DNA from: an uncultured Bacilli bacterium
GTDB lineage: Bacteria > Bacillota_I > Bacilli_A > RFN20 > CAG-826
Length of the DNA: 5,019 nucleotides
Direction: 5' to 3'
Assembly (NCBI GenBank): GCA_905236085.1
Contig: CAJOOD010000188.1
Location: 1-5,019, forward strand
The translations under genes and the position numbers were made by a program. Below the pieces are notes generated by a model, which was not told where the DNA came from, did not search any database, and saw nothing but the letters and a program-made list of their open reading frames with translations. Each line of letters begins with the position of its first letter. Positions within the stretch are counted from its first letter, which is position 1. Shown piece by piece: positions 1-5,019 of the stretch.

Positions 1-108
1 GCAATAATCTTATCAAGAATCATTTCCCTAAATATTTAAGAAATAAGAATTATTTGTTATAAATATATAATTTTGTCTCTTTTTGACCTCTTTTATAAAA
101 TAAAAGTA

Positions 109-137
109 TTGACTATTGCACCTAAAAGGCATATCCT
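109..137 (+). promoter_or_regulatory. sigma-A-type promoter for the lipoprotein gene
   Basis: A -35 element TTGACT (109-114) is followed, after a 17-base spacer, by a -10 element TATCCT (132-137). The -35 box matches the consensus at 5 of 6 positions and the -10 box at 4 of 6, with ideal spacing. Transcription would begin near 144 and leave a leader of about 40 bases before the ATG at 183. Another TTGACC at 83-88 has no well-spaced -10 partner. A short AAGG/CCTT inverted repeat (126-129 and 135-138) overlaps the -10 box, but it is too small to call an operator. Confidence 0.55.
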
Positions 138-162
138 TAAAAGCAACTTTATAAAAAAGGTT

Positions 163-170
163 AAAAGGAG
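163..170 (+). promoter_or_regulatory. ribosome binding site of the lipoprotein gene
   Basis: AAAAGGAG ends 12 bases before the ATG at 183. The spacing is at the long end of normal, but there is no competing start codon between the site and this ATG. The ATG also begins a textbook lipoprotein signal peptide, so the start is secure. Confidence 0.75.
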
Positions 171-182
171 AAATTAAAAATT

Positions 183-1373
183 ATGAAAAAAGGATTATTA
201 TCCGCTACATTATTGTCATTATTAGCCTTAACTGCTTTAGCCGGATGTAATGGTGGCAGCGGTGAAGAGGTCAGCTCCAGCGAAGTAGATCCATATGCTG
301 ACTACGAAGAAGTTGAAATTGCTGATATCTTAGACTGGGACAACATCGCACAAGAACCAACTTTCATTGGCGATAAAGTCGCTATTAAAGAAGTTACAGT
401 TTCTTTAGCTAATAACGACTTCCTCATCATCAACGATACTACTGGTAACACCGTTTTAGATTTAGTGGCTTTAGAAGTTGTTGCCGCTGAAGATAGCGAT
501 GTCGTTATTGCTGACTTTGGTTGGAAAGATTCCGTTGATGTTTATGGTACCATTTCACAAGAAGACGGCCGTATTACAATTGAAGCCGACTACATCGAAA
601 AATTAAGTAAAGCCGAAGGTGTTTATTATAACCCATATTTCGATCGTGAATTCTTATCTTCATATGGTTCTAGATTATATTCTGGTGCTTTAGTTGAAGG
701 TACATTCCAATTAATTACTGCTCCACATGCTGTCGCAGGTGAAACTACTTATTTTGAAGTCATCTTCCCAGGTGAAGATCCAACCTCACTTGAAGATAAT
801 CCAGAAAACCCATTCATCTTAGAATGTGTCGTTCCAAATATGAGCGAAGCCAATGCCGAAGAATTTAATACCAATTTCGCTGATTATGAAGTTGGTGATT
901 ATCTTGTCATATTCGGTGCTTTCTGGTTTGATAATGGTTATGCCAGCATGGTTGTCGACCAAATCTCTGCTAGAAATCTCGAACCTGCTACAATTACTAA
1001 TGTCTATGATACTTATGAAGAATTATTAACCGCTACTAAACCTAACGAAGCATTTGCTAATTTTTATAAATTACCAGATTTAACTCCATCTAGTGAAAAT
1101 ATCGTTGTATTCTCTTATGTTTCTGATGGTGCAGTCGATGGTACAACTTCTTCCGCTAAAGCTGTCAAATTCATGGATATCATCGCTTATACTTATTTTG
1201 CTGATGAATTATATGAAGATTTCGTTGGTAAATTAGTCGCTAATAAAAATTGGACTTTAGAAGAAGAAGTTACTGGTGCTTGTGTCTATGATTTAAATGA
1301 TACTGATGATTATGTTATCGTTTTTAATTATGGCGCTTACGTCCAAGTTGAATTTGCTTCCCCAATCGTTTAA
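183..1373 (+). CDS. acidic secreted lipoprotein of unknown function
   Basis: The 396-residue product has a lipoprotein signal peptide: Met-Lys-Lys, a hydrophobic stretch at about 5-20, and the lipobox LAGC with the lipidated cysteine at C22. It should therefore be anchored on the outer face of the membrane. A Gly/Ser/Glu-rich linker (about 23-40) follows. Two segments, about 62-143 and 165-266, look like OB-fold or similar small beta-barrels: each has beta-strand-like stretches around a motif of the type GD-x-V or VGDYLVIFG and ends with a strand before the next segment. Residues about 270-396 look like a separate alpha/beta domain ending in a strand-rich tail. The mature part has roughly 70 Asp/Glu and about 15 Lys/Arg, so it is very acidic. 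Codon use is strongly biased (GGT, GCT, CCA, ATT/ATC, with one ATA isoleucine), unlike the minus-strand genes, which suggests high expression. I do not recognise the family. The domain calls are inference by eye; lipoprotein status is firm. It is monocistronic, with its own promoter and terminator. Confidence 0.9.
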   Translation: MKKGLLSATLLSLLALTALAGCNGGSGEEVSSSEVDPYADYEEVEIADILDWDNIAQEPTFIGDKVAIKEVTVSLANNDFLIINDTTGNTVLDLVALEVVAAEDSDVVIADFGWKDSVDVYGTISQEDGRITIEADYIEKLSKAEGVYYNPYFDREFLSSYGSRLYSGALVEGTFQLITAPHAVAGETTYFEVIFPGEDPTSLEDNPENPFILECVVPNMSEANAEEFNTNFADYEVGDYLVIFGAFWFDNGYASMVVDQISARNLEPATITNVYDTYEELLTATKPNEAFANFYKLPDLTPSSENIVVFSYVSDGAVDGTTSSAKAVKFMDIIAYTYFADELYEDFVGKLVANKNWTLEEEVTGACVYDLNDTDDYVIVFNYGAYVQVEFASPIV

Positions 1374-1396
1374 AAGTAATTAGACATTATCAAATA

Positions 1397-1422
1397 GGTC
1401 ATCCTTATGGATGGCCTTTTTT
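1397..1422 (+). terminator. rho-independent terminator of the lipoprotein gene
   Basis: An 8-base stem (1397-1404 with 1409-1416, one G-U pair) closes a TTAT loop and is followed directly by six T residues (1417-1422). It lies 23 bases after the TAA of the plus-strand lipoprotein gene. Read on the minus strand the hairpin has no T-run after it, so it acts in the plus direction. Confidence 0.85.
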
Positions 1423-1431
1423 AATGATTAT

Positions 1432-1463
1432 AAAAAAGTTGAGTTTAAGTCTCAACTTTTTAT
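1432..1463 (-). terminator. bidirectional hairpin terminator, mainly for the minus-strand operon
   Basis: A perfect 11-base stem (1433-1443 with 1451-1461) encloses a 7-base loop. The core is GTTGAG/CTCAAC, flanked by A-runs on one side and T-runs on the other, so both strands read as hairpin plus T-tract: six T on the minus strand and five on the plus strand. On the minus strand it ends the ftsK-pulA-plsC transcript; on the plus strand it backs up the terminator at 1397-1422. The plsC stop codon (1462-1460) overlaps the base of the stem. Confidence 0.8.
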
Positions 1464-2245
1464 AATCTATGATATTTATCTTTATTTAATTCCATCATCT
1501 TTTGGTGATCTTTTTTTCTTAAATCAAAGGCGATACTGCTTTCCATTTCTTCTTTTAATATCTTGTTTAATTCTTCACCTTTGATATTTTTATAATCATC
1601 ATAATATAGTGGTTTTAAGAATTTAATATGCACTGGATATTTATTATATTTTGGATTTCCTTTTAATATTCTATCACTCCCTAATATTATTACCGGTAAG
1701 ATAGGAGTCTTAGTTTTCATCGCTGGTCTAAGTGAACCATTATGGAAATCATTTAATAACCTATTAGCGTCTTTATTTCTAGTTCCTTCGGGGAATATGC
1801 AGAAATTTCTTTCTCCTTTAATTAATTCTTCTTCAATTAATTTCATCACCTTTAATTGTTGACGTAAATCATCTCTATCTAAGAATAGTCCACCTTGATC
1901 CTTTAATATTGTAGCGATAAAGGGATATTTAGAAATCTCTTTTTTTGCGGCGAATGCAATAGGTTTATCAAAACAGGTGGTTAATAAAACCGGATCCATG
2001 GTCCCATTATGATTAGAATATAAATAAAAAGTCTCATTAGGGATATTTTCTTGACCTTCAATAATAAGTTCTACATCTAATTTATCTAGGACATAATGAA
2101 ATAATTTCTTAGTTTTATCGTGAATTAATTGAGGATCATATCTATCGAGATGAAAAGATATACGCTTAAAAAATGTTAAATATTTCCATACGATTTTACT
2201 ACCTCCTAACAAGACTGGCTTAGCTAATCTAGATATCGTTGACAT
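1460..2245 (-). CDS. plsC: 1-acyl-sn-glycerol-3-phosphate acyltransferase (PlsC/LPLAT family)
   Basis: The 261-residue protein has the motifs of the glycerolphosphate acyltransferase family in the right order: the catalytic H-x4-D motif (H79-D84, in SNHNGTMDP), the substrate-binding FLDR (121-124), FPEGTR (151-156) and the PILPV block (181-185). By family knowledge it moves an acyl chain from acyl-ACP or acyl-CoA to lysophosphatidic acid, giving phosphatidic acid for membrane lipid synthesis at the inner face of the membrane. No clear transmembrane helix is visible; the aromatic and basic N-terminal part (about 16-36) may bind the membrane. The length is normal for bacterial PlsC. The ATG at 2245 lies two bases after the pulA stop. 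Its Shine-Dalgarno is weak (AAGAG inside the last pulA codons), so translation probably depends on ribosomes finishing pulA. The exact acceptor is not proven by sequence; other lysophospholipid acyltransferases share these motifs. Confidence 0.92.
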   Translation of the reverse strand: MSTISRLAKPVLLGGSKIVWKYLTFFKRISFHLDRYDPQLIHDKTKKLFHYVLDKLDVELIIEGQENIPNETFYLYSNHNGTMDPVLLTTCFDKPIAFAAKKEISKYPFIATILKDQGGLFLDRDDLRQQLKVMKLIEEELIKGERNFCIFPEGTRNKDANRLLNDFHNGSLRPAMKTKTPILPVIILGSDRILKGNPKYNKYPVHIKFLKPLYYDDYKNIKGEELNKILKEEMESSIAFDLRKKDHQKMMELNKDKYHRL

Positions 2246-2247
2246 AA

Positions 2248-4386
2248 TTATTTCTCTTTTACGAAGACACTTGTTGATCTAGGAGCGATAATCGGATTAA
2301 TAAATTTATATTTCTTCTTATCATAGATAGCTCCTGCATTAGCGAAATATAAAATATAATAATCAGGTAAAGTTAAATTAAAGGTATGATCGCTTGGATT
2401 GGTAACCATAATAATATTTTCAAATTTATCATGCGGCAAAAGATATTTAACAACAAGAATACCATCTTCAAATTTTTCAAAATCTAGAGCGTTAAATATA
2501 TCTTTTCCAGAATTTAGATTAAATATTCCCAATTCTTTTCTCACTTTTAGGATATCTTTAAATTGACGAACCATATCAAATCTCTTATCCACTAAGTCAT
2601 ATTGCATCTTATTATATTTATCACCCATATTATATGTATTGTCTTCACCATTCTTAGATTGGCCAATTTCTTGACCCATGTGATAGAATGGAACGCCAAA
2701 ATTAAATCCAATCAATGCATTAGCGAGTTTGATACGACTTAATTTAATTTCCTCGTCTTCATTGCCATTAGAATATTCCAATTTATCATATAAGGTGGAA
2801 TTATCATGACATTCAACATAATTTATCGATTGTGATGCCGAGATAAATCTTGGAGGATAGGTATATTCTTTCGCACATCCCATCGAAGCATAAATCATTC
2901 CATCGAGATAAGAAGAATCCCCTCCGATATAACCTTTTGCCGCCATATCGAAAGTTGAACCTTTTAATATATCACGATAAGAATCATTAAAATAAGATAA
3001 GAACGGAGTCTTAAAGGCATTCATGATTGAGGCCTGTTCTTGATAATCTATTCCAGTTGGAATCCCCCATCCCTCGCCATATAAGAAGACATTATCTTTG
3101 ATTTTATCTAATTCTTTTTTAATTTCTTCCATGGTTTTAATATCGATTAATCCCATTAAATCAAATCTATATCCATCAAAATCAAATGTTTCGGTGAGAT
3201 ATTTTAAAGAATCGACAATCATCTTTCTAACCATGAATCTCTCGCTAGCGATATCATTTCCACATCCTGAGCCATTACACATATGGCCTTTTTGTTTTCT
3301 AAAGAAATAATTAGGAACAATCTTTTCAAAAGCGGAAAATTCGTAAGAATAGATATGATTATATACGACATCTAAATTAACACCAATATTATTACGATGT
3401 AATTCAGCAATCATCTTTTTAACTTCCATTAATCTCGTAATTGGATCTTTAGGATTATTAGAATAAGAACCTTCTAAATTAAAGAAAGAAATCACATCAT
3501 AACCCCAGTTATATGATTTAGAAGCATTTAAATCGTCCACATTAGCGAAATCTAATAATGGTTGGAGTTGGATATGAGTGATTCCTAAATATTTTAAATA
3601 ATCTAATCCAGCAGGATTACCACCTCTAGTTTTTCTATTAGGTTCAATTAAACCGAGATATTTACCTTTATTTTCAATATCGCTATTCTCATCAATAGTA
3701 AAATCACGGACATTTAATTCATATATCGTGGAATCTAAGATGGATTTATTGAGATTAGAATTGATTTTTTCTATTTTGTTTAATTCATTTATATCGATGA
3801 CTACGCTGTATCTTGAATTATCCGTAGTCCCTTTAGAATATGGATCGTTAACTTCTCTAGATACCCCCGAATTAGTGACGACATATTGATAAGGAATATT
3901 TTTTAAATCACCTTCTACGCGGATGCGATATATGCCTTTTTCTTCTCTTTTCATCTTACGGATGATGTTATTATTTTCATAATATAATAAGACGGAAACA
4001 TTAGAGGCTAAAGGAGCCCAGACCACAAAATCGGTATGATCAGGATAATAAGTAGAGCCTAAATCATCACCATCATAGCCAAATTCTTTATCAAAATCAT
4101 CAAAATATATAGCATCAGTAACATCCACAGGCGCCGAGCCAAAATCAGGAATATATAATTCATATAGATGACCTAATTCGATTTTATGATTTAAATGGAA
4201 TTCATAAAAGCTGATATCATTCATGGAATGAGTTTTCGATGGAGTTAATTTCGCTACTGGGAGGAAATCTTTTACCAAAAAGACATAATTATCTTTAGTT
4301 TTAGTCACCGAGGTGAAAACGACGAGATTTATTTTATCGTAATCTATCAATTTAGCTTGAAAGAACGATCTTTCATGTTTGATCAT
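2248..4386 (-). CDS. pulA: type I pullulanase, cytoplasmic (AmyX/PulA-like, GH13)
   Basis: The enzyme cuts alpha-1,6 branch links in pullulan, glycogen-derived limit dextrins or branched maltodextrins. The 712 residues match the length of Bacillus AmyX. Order: an N-terminal beta-rich domain (about 1-90), a CBM48-like domain (about 110-195, including DFVVWAPLASNV), the GH13 barrel, and a C-terminal beta-sandwich (about 620-712). The type I signature YNWGYD is at 292-297. Conserved regions are DVVYNH (339-344), DGYRFDLMG (404-412, nucleophile D409), YGEGW (436-440, acid/base E438) and YVECHDN (523-529, transition-state stabiliser D528). The NGSGCGNDIASER loop (371-383) is also typical. All catalytic residues are present. 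There is no signal peptide, so it should act on internal glucans or on imported oligosaccharides. The ATG at 4386 shares its A with the ftsK TAA, and a strong GGAGG lies nine bases upstream, so the start is well supported. No glycogen or maltodextrin genes are visible beside it. Confidence 0.95.
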   Translation of the reverse strand: MIKHERSFFQAKLIDYDKINLVVFTSVTKTKDNYVFLVKDFLPVAKLTPSKTHSMNDISFYEFHLNHKIELGHLYELYIPDFGSAPVDVTDAIYFDDFDKEFGYDGDDLGSTYYPDHTDFVVWAPLASNVSVLLYYENNNIIRKMKREEKGIYRIRVEGDLKNIPYQYVVTNSGVSREVNDPYSKGTTDNSRYSVVIDINELNKIEKINSNLNKSILDSTIYELNVRDFTIDENSDIENKGKYLGLIEPNRKTRGGNPAGLDYLKYLGITHIQLQPLLDFANVDDLNASKSYNWGYDVISFFNLEGSYSNNPKDPITRLMEVKKMIAELHRNNIGVNLDVVYNHIYSYEFSAFEKIVPNYFFRKQKGHMCNGSGCGNDIASERFMVRKMIVDSLKYLTETFDFDGYRFDLMGLIDIKTMEEIKKELDKIKDNVFLYGEGWGIPTGIDYQEQASIMNAFKTPFLSYFNDSYRDILKGSTFDMAAKGYIGGDSSYLDGMIYASMGCAKEYTYPPRFISASQSINYVECHDNSTLYDKLEYSNGNEDEEIKLSRIKLANALIGFNFGVPFYHMGQEIGQSKNGEDNTYNMGDKYNKMQYDLVDKRFDMVRQFKDILKVRKELGIFNLNSGKDIFNALDFEKFEDGILVVKYLLPHDKFENIIMVTNPSDHTFNLTLPDYYILYFANAGAIYDKKKYKFINPIIAPRSTSVFVKEK

Positions 4387-5019
4387 TAATATGGGCCTCC
4401 ATTGGTGTCATCGGAATGCTTCTTATATTCCGCGAGGGTTTCTAATGTCGAAGATTCATCGCTAGCAATATCTGGCGCATCACCATAGGCAGCATCATGT
4501 ATGAGGACTCTACATCCTTTTGCATTACCCTTAGAAGCGGCATTAGATTCCACTATTCCATCGCTTTGTAATTGAGAGAATAATCTGCCTGCTCTATTAA
4601 ATCCCACGGAGAATTGTCTTTGGATTTTAGAGATAGAGGCAAATTCTTCCATCATAACAAAAGCTTTGACATCTTCATATAAAGTATCGACTTGTTTATC
4701 TTGACCAGGTTCACCTTCACTTCGGCTAAACATTGGAGGTGGATCCTTAGAATGGTCAGTCAAATCGAGATAATTTTCATCATATTTAAGTGGATATGTC
4801 TCCTTAATAGCGCTGACAACGGCGTCGATTTCATCATTAGAGACAAAGCAACCTTGAAGTCTCGTAACACCGGTACGGGAAATAAGTGGAGACATAGCTA
4901 ACATATCGCCTTTACCTAATAATTTCTCCGCTCCACCTTCATTGATAACCACCATGGAGTCAGAAATAGAAGCACAACTAAGAGCGACACGTGTTGGCAA
5001 ATTACCTTTTAAGACCCCA
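4386..5019 (-). CDS. ftsK: DNA translocase FtsK/SpoIIIE, C-terminal part (5' end outside window)
   Basis: Only the last 210 residues are visible; the reading frame stays open to the window edge (first full codon at 5018-5016), so no start is present. The visible part begins in the late RecA-like motor domain: GNLPTRVALSCAS, then GGAEKLLGKGDML at about 28-40 (a very conserved FtsK/SpoIIIE motif), then RLQGCFVSNDEI. A hydrophilic linker leads to the winged-helix gamma domain (about 113-173: LYEDVKAFVMM, then FSVGFNRAGRLFSQL and SDGIV), which in the family reads polar DNA sequences and guides translocation. The protein pumps DNA through the closing septum during chromosome segregation. A 37-residue polar tail follows the gamma domain. 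A TTG at 5000-4998 would open a shorter frame, but it sits inside conserved FtsK sequence and is not the start. Identity as FtsK-type is firm; distinguishing FtsK from SpoIIIE is not possible from this part. Confidence 0.95.
   Translation of the reverse strand, partial: GVLKGNLPTRVALSCASISDSMVVINEGGAEKLLGKGDMLAMSPLISRTGVTRLQGCFVSNDEIDAVVSAIKETYPLKYDENYLDLTDHSKDPPPMFSRSEGEPGQDKQVDTLYEDVKAFVMMEEFASISKIQRQFSVGFNRAGRLFSQLQSDGIVESNAASKGNAKGCRVLIHDAAYGDAPDIASDESSTLETLAEYKKHSDDTNGGPY
4396..4400 (-). promoter_or_regulatory. strong Shine-Dalgarno of pulA inside the ftsK 3' end
   Basis: The minus strand reads GGAGG here, nine bases before the pulA ATG (4386-4384) and within the last Gly-Gly codons of ftsK. 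With the overlapping TAATG stop/start it allows both re-initiation and independent ribosome entry. It fixes the pulA start. Confidence 0.8.

Noticed and set aside
83..101. TTGACC with nearby TATAAA or TAAAAT as a second promoter
   Set aside because: The spacing is only 5-7 bases, far from the 16-18 needed; the pair at 109-137 fits much better.
90..106. CTTTTA/TAAAAG inverted repeat in the left intergenic region as a terminator
   Set aside because: The 6-base stem holds one G-C pair and has no T-run after it, so it is too weak; it is expected in AT-rich DNA.
3098..3310. 70-codon plus-strand open frame inside pulA
   Set aside because: It lies wholly antisense to the conserved GH13 core of pulA, has no ribosome site, and its product looks like a shadow translation.
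4692..4901. 69-codon plus-strand open frame inside ftsK
   Set aside because: It is antisense to conserved FtsK coding sequence and shows no independent signals.
4998..5000. TTG as start codon of a complete 204-residue protein
   Set aside because: The frame continues upstream to the window edge with conserved FtsK residues (GVLKGN before LPTRVA), so this is an internal leucine.

Overview
The window looks like a piece of chromosome from a low-GC bacterium of the Bacillota. It could be a gut Bacilli lineage of the RF39, Erysipelotrichales or Acholeplasmatales type, but that placement is inferred from base composition, the lipoprotein style and the protein sequences, not from a marker gene. All four genes whose ends are visible stop with TAA, and tryptophan is encoded by TGG where I checked it. 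Nothing suggests that TGA has been reassigned to tryptophan. No mobile element, CRISPR array, tRNA or rRNA was found.

Layout. Positions 1-182 are AT-rich intergenic DNA with a good sigma-A-type promoter (109-137) and a Shine-Dalgarno site (163-170). These serve a single plus-strand gene (183-1373) for a very acidic secreted lipoprotein of unknown function. A convergent gap (1374-1459) carries two hairpin terminators. The first ends the lipoprotein transcript. The second can work in both directions and ends the minus-strand operon. The rest of the window (1460-5019) is a tightly packed minus-strand operon, transcribed from right to left: ftsK (its 5' part lies outside the window), then a type I pullulanase, then a PlsC-type acyltransferase. 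The ftsK stop and the pulA start share one base (TAATG), and plsC begins two bases after the pulA stop.

How the genes fit together. The operon joins three cytoplasmic or membrane-associated housekeeping functions: chromosome translocation at the septum (FtsK), debranching of alpha-1,6-linked glucans (pullulanase) and phosphatidic acid synthesis (PlsC). No shared pathway is obvious. The coupling of pulA to ftsK is strong at the sequence level, but its biological reason is unknown. The lipoprotein is a separate, probably well-expressed unit: it uses codons typical of highly expressed genes and has its own promoter and terminator. Its two OB-like segments and C-terminal alpha/beta-like segment are structural guesses. 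It is the least understood item here. I saw no clear evidence of an undescribed multi-gene system.
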